Of a stretch of DNA of 64,000 nucleotides, positions 20,724 to 32,040 are shown in pieces. The notes under the pieces were generated by a model that saw only the letters and a program-made list of their open reading frames with translations, did no database searches and was not told where the DNA came from. Position 1 is the stretch's first letter. Every line of letters starts with the position of its first letter. This DNA comes from Dama dama (Eukaryota > Chordata > Mammalia > Artiodactyla > Cervidae): contig NC_083698.1 of NCBI RefSeq assembly GCF_033118175.1, positions 67,363,001 through 67,427,000 on the forward strand, in the 5' to 3' direction. The translations under genes and the position numbers were made by a program.

Positions 20724-20765
20724 GTCTGATTCCAGTGTTTGTGTTTTTTAAACCACCACACTTTA

Positions 20766-22149
20766 CCCATTTGCCAGCAGGTGCTTAAGAAATCTTTGCT
20801 GAATGAATGCGATGAGTGGGTATCAGGTAAATTATTTTAAAAAATTTTAGTCCATTACTTGAACTGCTATGAATACATTATTTAATTCTTCAGCAACTAA
20901 GAGATTTTCTTTACCAAGTCACCAATGGGGCTGCATATTCAAATGAAAATAAAAATCCTATGAGTATTTTTCAGTAGAGATCTATGAAGAAGAAACCTTG
21001 TTTCATGAGCTTGATAATTATCAACTTTGTCCAGGCTTCTGGGCTTTTTTCTCTAATATATACAGAAAGTTTTCTGAATGTTTGTCTTCTCTTCCAGGGA
21101 CTTAGGCAATCTGATATTACTCTTCATCTCAGAAACATCTCAATAATAAAAACAAGAAATTATCCCTGCAAGATCAATAGGGAAGGGCTTGGAAATGCTA
21201 CATAGCTGGCAGCTGATGGTAAAAGATCAATCAATCCTCCAATTCAGAGAACAGCCTGGGTGGAGCCGTCATCTCTGGCCATCCACCCAGATACGAGGAG
21301 CCAGGAAACTTTGAGAGAAGGGCTCAGAGAAGATTTCCATTAGAATCCTACAATGATGGGTGGTGGGAGCCTCTGGAGCTGCAGAATTGCACCGTGCTAT
21401 TTCACAGCCAACTGCAGGCTCTTGGAAATTGGAACCTATTACAAGTCACCCTTGGCCGGGAAACAGGATGAACAAAAAATGAAGGCGCTGACAGTTCTGA
21501 CAAGTGCCAGAACAAAATGGAAGTCAGGAAAACAATCAAAAGAATGCAAGCAATGTGACATTCCTGCATCCTTGTGAGAGAGGCGGAGGCTCCTCTCTTA
21601 AGGAAAAGCCCTTGCTCCTAACAACATTCTGCCAAGATAAGAAGTCTTCCCATGCAATCCCCTTTCTGCAAAGCAGCTGTGCAGGAAAAGCACCATTCTT
21701 TCCCATGATTCTTGTGTGTTTTGACTGATGCCTGTGAAAGAGTTTAAACTCAGTCAGGCTTTCGAGAGTTGGACAAACAAATCTTGCCCAGAAATGTCAG
21801 GCTTCAATAAACTATCATGTCAGTGTCTCAATTTCAGCTCAGTGTTTAGACTGGAAGGAAAGCAGATGAATTAAGCAAACCGTTAACTCGTACTAACATA
21901 TATTCATGTTTGATCACCATGTAAATGACCAACGGCTGCCAGATCACCAATCATATAGGTTACAACAGAAACAACTACAGAGCAATAAGACTATAAAAGA
22001 TGATAGACATGATATAGTTTAGCATATGAATGAAAAATGTTCCTCAAGATGGCTGTGGGAACTGGTCACTTATTCTAATAATTTGGCTGTTCATTAACAC
22101 ATAAGAATGTTTGTGAAGTACACAAGCCAGTGTTAAATGCAATGCTGGA
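20766..22149. other. Unassigned noncoding stretch
   Basis: 1.4 kb with no repeat recognised and only short random frames. It may include conserved noncoding DNA around 21760-21900. Confidence 0.4.
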
Positions 22150-22350
22150 AAACAAACCCTGTCACTAACTAGCTATGTTATCTTGCAAACATAAGATAAG
22201 TAAACTTAAGGTTTACTTAACCTCCCTGACCTTCCATATCTTCACCAGTAAAATATGTATATTAATTTCTTTGATGTCTGCCGGAAATACGTTTGTATGC
22301 CAAAAACTTAATATCTTTGACATCTAGAAAGTACTCAGTAAATGATGGCT
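22150..22350 (+). repeat. MIR SINE
   Basis: Sense MIR: 'tcactaactagctatgttat', 'aacctccctgaccttcc', 'agtactcagtaaatg'. Diverged. Confidence 0.7.
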
Positions 22351-22394
22351 ATAAAAATTATCATCACTAATGATAATAATGAAACAACATCAGT

Positions 22395-22800
22395 TATTAA
22401 ATAGCTATAGAATCTTGAGCAGTTACTTAACCTCTCTGACTCTGGGTTCACTCATTTAAAATTGAGGTATGTTATACGTCATAGAAACTTCCCATGTGGC
22501 TCAGTGGTAAAGAACCCCTCTGCCAGTGCAGGAGCATTGGGTTCAATCCTTGGGTAAGAAAGATCCCCTGGAGAAGGAAATGGCCACCCACTCCAGTATT
22601 CTTACCTGGAAAATTCCATGGATAGAGGAGCCTGGCAGGCTACAGTCCATGGGGTCACAAGGAGTTGAGCATGACTTAGTGATTAAACAACAACAACACT
22701 TCATAGGGTTGTCAAGGAGATAAATGTGAAACTATGAAAAGCATCCGTTGTAGTACTAGGTACACAAAAGGTACTCAATAGATGCAGCTTTTTCAGTGAC
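22395..22800 (+). repeat. MIR SINE split by a Bov-tA
   Basis: Sense MIR core 'gagcagttacttaacctctc' on the left and 'tcatagggttgtcaaggaga' then 'ggtactcaatag' on the right of the SINE. TCATAG occurs on both sides of the insert. Confidence 0.82.
22483..22699 (+). mobile_element. Bov-tA SINE inside MIR
   Basis: Sense copy, 'aaacttcccatgtggctcag' to the CAACAACAAC tail. It splits the MIR at a point that rejoins cleanly. Confidence 0.94.
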
Positions 22801-23418
22801 ACTTATATAGCAATATGAGCTTATTTAATCCACAAATGGGAGAAAAGTCAGAATAAAGTATCAAATCCACTTTTACCAAGAAACTATTTGTCTCTCTGTT
22901 TAAAACCCTATTATAATCTGTTTAAAATATAAAATAAAGATTAAATCTTGATGTAGATTAAATTTGTAGTTAGAAACACCAGACATAAAAATGCATTCTT
23001 ATGTGTTATATTTATAATGGAAAATAAATAAAATGCCTGCAAGTAGTAAGAAATTAGAACATAGAAGCTGTTGAAATAAAAGTTATAGTGATGAGAGTCC
23101 ATTCACATAATTTCACGAATTTCTTCCTCTTTTATTTCTGTGATGAGTCTATAAAAGATGCAGCCCCTTCCCCTCAAAAAATGCAAAATCCAGGCTTTCA
23201 GCTAGAAAGCAAGTGATCAGGAATTCTAGAAGGAATAAATAAACCTGTCTTCATTAATTAAGACTCTAAAAAAAATACAGTACCTTGTGATTGTGACAAA
23301 GATCAAAAGATACTTCGATGTCATCTTCAAAAGCTTTTGACTCTGGAGAATCTTCAGAGTCCTTCATACTCTGGCATGTTTTAATTCTAAATTTAGTCTA
23401 TTGACACTTTCAAGAAAG
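22801..23418. other. Unassigned AT-rich stretch
   Basis: Nothing recognised. Confidence 0.5.
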
Positions 23419-23490
23419 TGGGCTGCCGTCTATGGGGTCGCACACAGTCGGACACCACTGAGATGACTTAGCAGCAGCAGCAGCAGCAGC
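23419..23490 (+). mobile_element. Bov-A2 SINE 3' end with (AGC)n tail
   Basis: 'Ggctgccgtctatggggtcg' to a (CAG)n tail at about 23471-23490. It is strongly 5'-truncated. The AGC repeat is characteristic of Bov-A2 tails. Confidence 0.85.
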
Positions 23491-23890
23491 ATAGCAGTTA
23501 CGGGAATGGATAAAGACTGGGAATAAAGTATCCAATTGAACCACTTAATCAGCGATAATTTACATGATATTTTTTATAAGTTCTATTTTGGATATCTAGA
23601 TATGCATAAATACTATAAGATATCTTAATAAAGGATAAAGGTTTTTTTTTTTTTTATCATTTTAGGAAATCTTTGAGAATGCTAGTTTCTCAGTTAACTA
23701 AGTTAACTCTTAGTCACTAAGTCTGCCTGTTTGCATAACTTGGCAGCTAACCCAAATTATGGAGAGCACAGGGGAGGAAACAGCCACTTGAATATTGAGC
23801 TCGTAAATCTAAATACAAAAACTGATCATCTTCCACATAGGGGATTAAGTATTGGCATCACATGCAGGGCTGTTTCAAACTACTCACAAA
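23491..23890. other. Unassigned AT-rich stretch
   Basis: T run at 23642-23654. Nothing else recognised. Confidence 0.5.
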
Positions 23891-24020
23891 AATGCACACA
23901 CACATACACACACACATCAAAGATGCTGGCCACCCATCTAGATATTATACAGATTTCTCTTGGAAGGAAAGTGTATAGGTTGGAAGAGAAACATACACAC
24001 ACACATACATACACATAGAG

Positions 24021-24050
<30 letters not shown>
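23891..24050. repeat. (CA)n microsatellites
   Basis: Two CA-rich tracts, about 23895-23916 and 23991-24050, separated by 75 bp of ordinary sequence. The second holds at least 13 uninterrupted CA units before 'tgattctg'. Confidence 0.93.
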
Positions 24051-24051
<1 letters not shown>

Positions 24052-24083
24052 ATTCTGATACATCCCCTCTTCCAACCACTGAG

Positions 24084-25380
24084 TTGTTGTTCCGTCGTGT
24101 CCGACTCTCTGTGACCCCACAGACTGCAGCACACCAGGCTTCCCTGTCCTTCACTATCTCCCAGAATTCGCTCAAACTCATGTCCATTGACTCAGTGATG
24201 CCATCCAATCTCATCCTCATCCTCCTCCTGCCTTCAATCTTTCCCAGCATCAAGGTCTTTTCCAATTAGTAGGCTCTTCACATCAGTTGGTCAAAGTATT
24301 GGAACTTCAGCTTCAGCATCAGTCCTTCCAATGAATATTCAGGGTTGATTTCCTTTAGGATTGACTGGTTTGATCTCCTTTCAGTCCAAGAGACTCTCAA
24401 GAGTATTCTCCAACATCACAGTTCAAAAGCATCAATTCTTAGGTGCTCAGTCTACTCGGAGTGGATGGTCCAACTCTCACATCCATTCTTGACTACTGGA
24501 AAAACCATAGCTTTGACTATACAAACCTTTGTTGGCAAAGTGATGTCTCTGCTTTTTAAGAGATTCATCATAGTTTTCTTCCAAGGAGCAAGTGTCTTTT
24601 AATTTCATAGCTGCAGTCACCATCTGCAATGATTTTGGAGCCCCCCCCCAAAAATAAAGTCTCTTACTGTTTCCATTGTTTCCCCATCTATTTGCCATGA
24701 AGTGATGGGACCATGATCTTAGTTTTATGAATGTTAAGTTTTAAGCCAGCTTTTTCACTCTCCTGTTTCACCTTCAACAAGAGGCTCTTTAGTTCCCCTT
24801 TGCTTTCTGCCATTAAGGTGGTGTCATCTGCATATTTGAGATTATTGATCTTTCTCCCAGCAATCTTGATTCCAGCTTATGCTTCATCCAGCAAAGCATT
24901 TCACATAATGTACTCTGCATATAAGTTAAACAAGCAGAGTGACAATATACAGCCTTGACATACTCCTTCCCCAATTTGGAACCAGTCTGTTCTATGTCCA
25001 GTTCTAACTGTTGCTTCTTGACCTGAACACAGATTTCTCAGAAGGCAGATAAGGTGGTCTGGTATTCCCATCTCTTTAAGAATTTACCACAGTTTATTGT
25101 GATCCACACACTCAAAGACTTCAGTGTAGTCAGTGAAGCAGTAGATGTTTTTCTGATATTCCCTTGCTTTTTCTATGATCCAATAGATGTTGGCAATTTG
25201 ATCTCTGGTTCCTCTGCCTTTTCTAAATCCAGCTTATACATCTGGAAGTTCTTGGTTCATGTATTGCTGAAGTCTAGCTTGAAGGATTTTGAGCGTTACC
25301 TTGCTAGCATGTGAAATAAGTGCAATTGTGTGGTAGTCTGTACTTTCTTTGGCATTGCCCTTCCTTGGGATTGGAATAAA
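24084..25380 (-). mobile_element. BovB LINE 3' end with perfect TSD
   Basis: Antisense 5'-truncated BovB of about 1.3 kb. A perfect 10-bp TSD, AACCACTGAG, flanks it at 24074-24083 and 25381-25390. On the minus strand it encodes the second half of the reverse transcriptase. The catalytic YADD box is intact at 24823-24834, but the frame is broken by indels and stops. It keeps the roughly 300 bp that the copy at 91-956 has lost. Confidence 0.96.
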
Positions 25381-25390
25381 AACCACTGAG

Positions 25391-26619
25391 ACCTACTGCT
25401 AAAAATTGATGGCACTTGTTGTAATTCTTTTCATATTTTCCCAAAGACGCAACATATTTGCTGTTATTTAACAGATTCCTATTCCAGGAAAGGCTGTAGA
25501 GATGTATTTGAAATAATGATATTTGACTTAGCCAACCGAGCACTCTGTCACTCTCTTAGGAGAAAAAGCTCAAAAGAACAATTTCATGTTTTCAGCCAGA
25601 AGCATCTGCAAAGTATGTCTTTGACCAAAAGTTGATCATTTGAAGAAATATATGAGAAAGAAATATAATTTAGAGCATGATTCTCACTACACATGAATCT
25701 GCTCAATGGTTTTCCCATCCTGTCCCCAAGTGTATTGTCTCTAGGACACAGCTACAGTTTTAAGAGGATGTTAAATCCAAAAGCAAAAAGAAGGTTTTGA
25801 ATTTCTTTTATGTCAACCATTTCAATATACAGTTTTTTACAAGTAAGAAGATCTATTAGTGATTTTCATGCGTAGTCCTTTTTGTTCAGTCCTGACGTAC
25901 AATCTGCCAGCAAACTCTTTGATGTGCTTTATTATGTCCCTTCTTGCTATCACTTGATTGTCTCACAGCTGTCTGTTCATTTCTATCTTGATTAATTTCT
26001 TCTTGGGTGCCTATATGTCTGGTTTGGGAAATGATGTTGTTCTATCGGAGCCGTTGGCTCTTTGTAATAATTAATTAAATGAAATGTACTAAGAAACTAC
26101 ATAGCCTGAGAAATAAATGATGCTGAGAACCAGGAAAACAAGAGACCTGGGAGTATGTAAATCTTACTGTAAAGCAGTTTTATTCCTATTTTTTAAAAAT
26201 TCATTTATCTAAAGAATACATGTGGTCCACTCCAGGTGGGTCTGTGGTTCAGACCGAGGCAAAGTCATTCCATTCAGTTCCCCACATGCTCTCCCTCTGG
26301 TTGACCTTCTTGTGTACCCCCTTTTCAGTTCATGTTTTCTCTTTAGTTTATTAGTAAGAGTGAAGACTTATAAGGAGAAAACTGGGTCCACTCTGGAAGA
26401 TTATTGCACTGAAGACTATTCTGCTTTTATTAACCTGGTGTCCTGATGAAAAACTATTACTCAACATCTTAATATGAGTTTTCATCACTAGCTTAAGAAG
26501 ACTTGAAATGGCAGAATCTACAGAACATAAAATATCAAAACATCTGTTTGAAGGGATACATGTCTAGCCATGGGAACCTCCTAGCCAGTCACTCCTTTAA
26601 GCTCTTAATTTACATGAGT
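25391..26619. other. Unassigned noncoding stretch
   Basis: No repeat or gene recognised. 26040-26120 is AT-rich with AATAATTAATTAAATG and could be conserved noncoding DNA. Confidence 0.4.
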
Positions 26620-26632
26620 TTTCAGTGGGCTA

Positions 26633-26748
26633 AATGGCAACCCACTCCAGTATTCATGCCTGGAAAATCCCATGAACTGAGGAGCCTGGTGGGCTACAGT
26701 CCATGGGGTCGCAAACAGTCGGAGACGACTGAGCGATTTCACTTTCAC
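26633..26748 (+). mobile_element. 5'-truncated Bov-A/tA SINE with TSD
   Basis: The last 115 bp of the SINE ('aatggcaacccactccag' to 'gatttcactttcac'). TSD of 13 bp with one mismatch: TTTCAGTGGGCTA at 26620-26632 and TTTCAGTGTGCTA at 26749-26761. Confidence 0.93.
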
Positions 26749-26761
26749 TTTCAGTGTGCTA

Positions 26762-27687
26762 TCCTACCTATGCTTATAAAAAATATTTTAACAAGGTTTG
26801 TCAAAATAATGTTCAGTTATTGGTTAAGTGTCAATTTCCCCCTGTCTAAAAAGCAGTCAACTAAATTTTCAATCTTATAGGAGGCAAAAGCTGTAATTTC
26901 ATATTCTGATGTACAGAGTCAGATAGATAACAAAAACAACCATTAAGTACAGAATGTCATACTCCAAAGACATTATAAGCAATCAAAACAACATCTTCAT
27001 GCCCATGAATTTTGAAAACATTGAGTTTCTCAAAAATTCAACAGGAGTTTACATGGAGTATAAAATTTACTTCACATAGACACTTTGAATTTTTAAATGA
27101 ACCATTTGCTGTTAGTAGCAAAGCTGCTCAAGTTTTGCTGGAACTTTAGACAAGAAAAATGGATCAGACTGGAGTTATGAATACAAACATTCTCAGAGCT
27201 CAGATAGTCCCATCACCAAAACCTCACCACTGGAATAGGACTACATCTAATAACCAGTTTAGGAACATATAATGAATTGACTTTTAGGATTTTTTCTAAA
27301 ATGCTTTACATTTGCAAAACTTGTTGCATTTTCCCCTATTTAGAACATTAACTCATCTGTATAATAAACCTTTTTGCATGGACAGATACTCAGGGCTATG
27401 ATTCAAATATGCGAAGCATTAGACTCAATTCTGCCCTTCCTGACCACACGACATGGCAGTACCCTCTGCAGAATCCTGGATGATAGAAAACCCCTCCTCT
27501 AGCTCCCTCCTGATTTTTCAATCACTGATTTTTACCAGTGATGCCAGTCCTTCCTGGGGGTACAATGGGTATGTGAAAAGAAATAAAAAGCCTTCCAAAT
27601 AAACATACTCACTCACAAAGAGTAGCAAAAGAAGGTATCATGCACAATGTTTTTACTTTTTAATGTTGTTGATTATATTATTTGGAG
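26762..27687. other. Unassigned noncoding stretch
   Basis: Nothing recognised. Confidence 0.5.
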
Positions 27688-27689
27688 TC

Positions 27690-27925
27690 TCTCTTGACTC
27701 TCCAATGGTTCAGTGGGTAAAGAATCTGCCTATAACGCAGGAGACAAAGGAGACCCAGGTTCAATCCCTAGGTTGGGAAGATCCCCTGGAGGGGGAAATG
27801 GCAACCCACTCCAGTTTCCTTAACTGAAAAATCCCTTGGTCGGAGTAGCCTCGTGGGCTGTAGTCCAAAAAAAGTGTTGCAAAGAGTCGGACGCAACTGA
27901 CAAACTAAGCACAACAAACAACAAC
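27690..27925 (+). mobile_element. Bov-tA SINE
   Basis: Sense copy, diverged at both ends ('cttgactctccaatggttca' to 'cacaacaaacaacaac'), with a small A-rich insertion near 27869-27875. Confidence 0.93.
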
Positions 27926-28759
27926 TCCTGCTTATTAAATAATCACAGACTCTGTAGAAAATGTCAGACAATTATTTATTTAACCTCACACACTTAAAAC
28001 GAAAAAAACCTGCAGGTGCATTGCAAAGGTTTGGGAACTTGCCCAAAATGAAGTCCCTGGGAGATGTCCATGCAAGATATTGATTGACATAAACATGGAA
28101 CTTCTTTTGGCCTCACCTTTACACTCTCTGAGCTGAAAACGACAGCAGAAATAAGTACTTAAAATTCCTCAAGTAGGATGCCCAATAAATGTTAGGTAAG
28201 AAAGAAAATAATTAGACCCCATGTGCTCTAGCAATAGCTGCCAGGACCATTGCTCATGGAAAGTTCTAATGGCTTATGGTTGTCAGGGATGACTAGAAAT
28301 TGGTGCCATTGAGTCTTACGGGAAGATGGACTTAAGCATGAGGTGAATGCTCATGCAATCCCTTTATCCCTCTCCTGCTTTAGCAAATATCAGCATAAGG
28401 GAACCAGGGAGCAGGAGAAGGAAGAAATACTACACGGTTGTATTATCTGATATCCTAAATGTCAGAGGATACTCTTTCATCTTAAAACAAAATCTAAAAT
28501 CTTTGTGACAATTTAAGCACAAAATGAAGACTCCCCTCATAAACCAACTTCACTTCTTTGACATTTCTATTATCACGAATTTTCAATAATGTACAGTAGA
28601 TTTTGCCTTGCGATAATAAAACTACCCGTGTTACAAGTTTGGTTTTATATAATACTCCATATGGTGGATTCATAATAAATTTCTACTGGGAATACAATCA
28701 TAAACCACTATTTTCTGCTATAAAAAACCATTAAAGCACAGACATGCACAAACAAGGTA
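27926..28759. other. Unassigned noncoding stretch
   Basis: Nothing recognised. It begins a 6.6-kb interval without ruminant-specific SINEs. Confidence 0.5.
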
Positions 28760-29010
28760 ATCTGCAATAAATTTGGAAATGTTAAAATACTACAAATGTA
28801 AATGTATTCAGCTCCATTGCAATGCATGTAATTTTCATAGCTTTATTAGAAATCTTGCCTTTGCAGTGGTTCAGCGATAGGTTATAAATATAGCAGGAAT
28901 GAGTCAGCATGCAAATCCCTTCTCTGTGAAAAAACAATTTGAAAGGTTTTATAGCCCAAAGCTGTTTATTATTTTGTAAGAATGGTAATGCAAGTTTGTG
29001 TTTGGAACCT
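28760..29010. promoter_or_regulatory. Candidate conserved element with NF-E2/octamer pair
   Basis: Repeat-free AT-rich block. TGAGTCAGCA at 28900-28909 is an exact NF-E2/MAF-type site (its complement is TGCTGACTCA). It shares one base with a perfect octamer ATGCAAAT at 28909-28916. A TATA-like run 'ttataaatata' lies just upstream at 28882-28892. The motifs are direct observations; the regulatory role is inference. Confidence 0.3.
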
Positions 29011-31507
29011 GCTGAGAGGAGAATTCTCAAAACATCCTGTTTATAAAACAGCAAGAGGGGAAAAAATTTCAGCAAATTAAAAAAAGAAAAAAACAACATT
29101 TGATTTATCTAAGGTCATGGAAATAGCATTTCCCAAATCCAGCATTTAGCTGATGGACTTCTCTCTGCAGACATTAGGGTCATACAAGAGATTATCAGTA
29201 TATTCAACTAAGGAAAGCAGAGCAGTGTTAGCTTGGCAAATTTGAATTCTGGAGGCAGATAAGTAAATGTCTCTGGAGATGAGATGGGGTTACAAAGACA
29301 AAGAGGACCAAGAACAGAACTGTCAAGCACAGCTACAGTAGGGCATGTCATGAGGAAGAGGGAGACCACGAGGTGCAAGAACCTGAGCTCAGCATGCAGA
29401 CTGCGGAGGAGAGAGAGTTGCAAGGAGGCGGGTCTCAGGTATGGAGGAAAACCCAGGAAGAATGTGGACCGAGAACAGGTGACTGAACTTGGAAGTCAAG
29501 AGCTCCCTATAACCTTCAGAAGTCTAGCTTCAGGACCCGGTGGGAAGCAGAAGCCAGTCTGCAAGAACATGAGGAGTGAGTAGATGGGTGACGGTGTGGA
29601 TATTACAGACCTGGACCACTTACCAAAAAGAAGGCAGGGACTTGTTAGCTTGAGTACAAAATGGATCAAAGAAGGATCTCTCAAGACAGAAAAGAACTGG
29701 GGAGGTTTAAAGCCAGTGAAGAGGGGGAAACCAAGGATGCAGGAGACAATAGTTGTTCCTAATAGGATGAAGTTCAGGTGGAATGCCAATGAACTGGTCT
29801 CAAGGACAAGGGTGAAGGGATTCTCTTAAGCAGGAGGTGGAGCCTTTACTTAGAAAGAACGGGACTAGTAAAGATAGAGAAAAAATCTGCAGGGAGCATA
29901 AGGAAGGAAACTGGTGGAACTGAGGTCCAAAGACCTCATTCAAAAAACCAAGAAGCAAGCTCTTAAATGTACAAACTCATTTTAAAAAATATTATCATTT
30001 CTTTGTGAGCACACAGATAGGGTCTGTGTGTATGATGTGAGGGAACCAAAGACTATAAAAGATTCCAAACTATCCAAACACATGTGTATGCACTCTGTCA
30101 TGTATATACACATAGATACACACACACACACATGCATGTACATACTGAGAAAAAATACAAGCCCATTCCAAAACTAGATATTCTCATTTATTACATTGCT
30201 CATAGTACCGACTGATGATTTTTTCTCAATTTCTCCTCTTGCCTACAGAGGCTCTTTCTAAATACAAATCTTGAGCTCATCTCAAGCAAAATGGAGCTGA
30301 GCATCCTCCACAGTGTTCAAAACACATGTAACCGCATAAAGGGAAGTAATCCGGGCACATAAGCACAGGGCTGGTAAGATAAAATGAAATGTGGAAGGCC
30401 AGAAACAGAATTTGAAAAGGACAATGTTAAAAAAGGAGGAGAACAAGTTTATTTCTCAACATGAAAGAATTGGTGCACCTTCTTATCTCTGATCACATGA
30501 AGACAGGAGACTGTGTGAACAGGCCAGAAGTATATATGGGGATACTATTTCAGGACTTTGACCCCAAAATTGAGGAATTCATTCTTTTACATTAAGAGGG
30601 AATTGGAGCAGATGTAAGGGAATACATAAGAGTAGCGAAAATTCTTTAAAAGGAAGAAAAGGTCTAATAAGGAGGAAATAAAACGGTGACATGGATAAGC
30701 CTAGAAAATTACCAAGAGAAAATCAAAACTATGAGCAAAAAAGGTAACCAGAACTCACAGAGCTATTTTAAGAGTGAAAACCAAGTGAAAAATGTCAAGT
30801 ATAAGATTATTCTTATTTGACATTTTTATACAGCAGCAACTTATAAAAACATCAAACACTGACATAATCCTTCCTCTAGCATTTTAACACATCATTATAT
30901 TGTTAACAACGACAAATGGCTGTAGCCATTCATGACTTTTTAATAGATTTCTTTTATCATAAAAATGTCATTTTTAGGATAATCTGCATTCTCACATTTT
31001 TATGTGCAGCTATGGTTTTAAAATGTCAAGTATAGGAGATATCTATGTCTCCAATGCTTAAAGAGTTTTACTATAGATCTTGAGCATATCAGTATAAAAT
31101 AAGTCTTAATCTGATATGGCTGCTGTGCTCAATTCACGTTTTCTACAATCTTTCTCCTTTTAAAAATAATTACAAAGTACATGAATTAGGTAAAGATGAA
31201 ATTGTGAGTTAAAGTCGTAATAGACAGGAAATTTGTAGCGGAGGCTGCCTTGACCTACATGCAAGTTATCTTACATGTTCAATCGGCACTATTATATAAG
31301 AGATATTTGGCCTGCCTGCTCAATTAGCAACGATGGTAACAATGTGTCATTTCACTTTTAGGAGCTAACATGTGTCAAATGTCCAAACAGATTTCTTTGA
31401 CCATTCTTCTTAAATGTGGGGAAAATAAAGCGATTAAATATTGTTATCAAAGATCAAGCAAGTCAGGCACAGAAGCAGAATTAGAACTCCAGTGAATCAA
31501 TAGGCTA
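29011..31507. other. Unassigned noncoding stretch
   Basis: 2.5 kb with no repeat family named. 30830-31390 is AT-rich and repeat-free, with several homeodomain-type and AT-hook-like sites, resembling conserved noncoding DNA. A short (CA)n lies at 30118-30132. Short frames at 29284-29829 have no family resemblance. Confidence 0.4.
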
Positions 31508-31722
31508 GGGCAGAGACAGAAACTTTTTCTATAAAAGGGCCAAATAGTCAACATTTTAGGCTAGCAAGATACATGATCTGTGTTACAACTACTCAAGTCT
31601 GATACTACAGCACAAAAGCCAATGGACACAGCACATAAACATTGATAAATGAGCATGGCCCAATAAAAGTGTACCAATAAAATTTTATTTATGAAACCAG
31701 GAATTGGGCCAATCCTTGATCT
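31508..31722 (+). mobile_element. hAT-Charlie-like nonautonomous element
   Basis: 'Gaaactttttctataaaagg' with 'gccaaatagtcaacatttta' and 'aataaaattttatttatgaa' match a widespread MER-type hAT element (possibly MER33-like; name uncertain). The second copy is at 55564-55784. Confidence 0.7.
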
Positions 31723-31804
31723 AGTGGATCAACTCACACAATCTGTCAAAGACTGCAGCTCAAACCTTAGCAAACACCAATTTTGTCTAGATTGAATAAT
31801 TATA

Positions 31805-32040
31805 ATAATATTAATGAGATTTTCCAGATACCAAGCAACATGCTAGGCACTTTATATAAATTATTTCATTTTCATCCTATTCAGTAAGTACTGGCTTTGC
31901 CTTCATTTTGCATATGAGAAAACTCAAGTACAGGGAGGTCTATGAATTATAGAAAGTTACTCAGCTTAAAGTAAAGGAGAAAGAATTAGAAAGTAGTCAT
32001 CTGGATCAGAGATTATGGTCTTAATCACTGCCTGGTGCTC
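31805..32040 (-). repeat. MIR SINE
   Basis: Antisense MIR: 'catgctaggcactttatata', 'catatgagaaaactcaagta', then 'tatggtcttaatcactg'. Confidence 0.78.

Larger units (their letters stand above)
20190..20765 (-). repeat. MIR SINE split by an inverted SINE pair
   Basis: Antisense MIR. 'Gttaagtagcttgcccaagg' lies on the left and the section resumes after 20732 as 'cagtgtttgtg...aaaccaccacact'. The interruption is 20375-20723, bounded by GTCTGATTC at 20366-20374 and 20724-20732. Confidence 0.85.

Noticed and set aside
20309..20751. Pairs of 120-codon frames on both strands
   Set aside because: Products of the inverted Bov-tA pair; the same peptides recur wherever this SINE lies.
23880..24265. Cysteine/valine-rich frames
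   Set aside because: Translation of (CA)n repeats and the BovB end.
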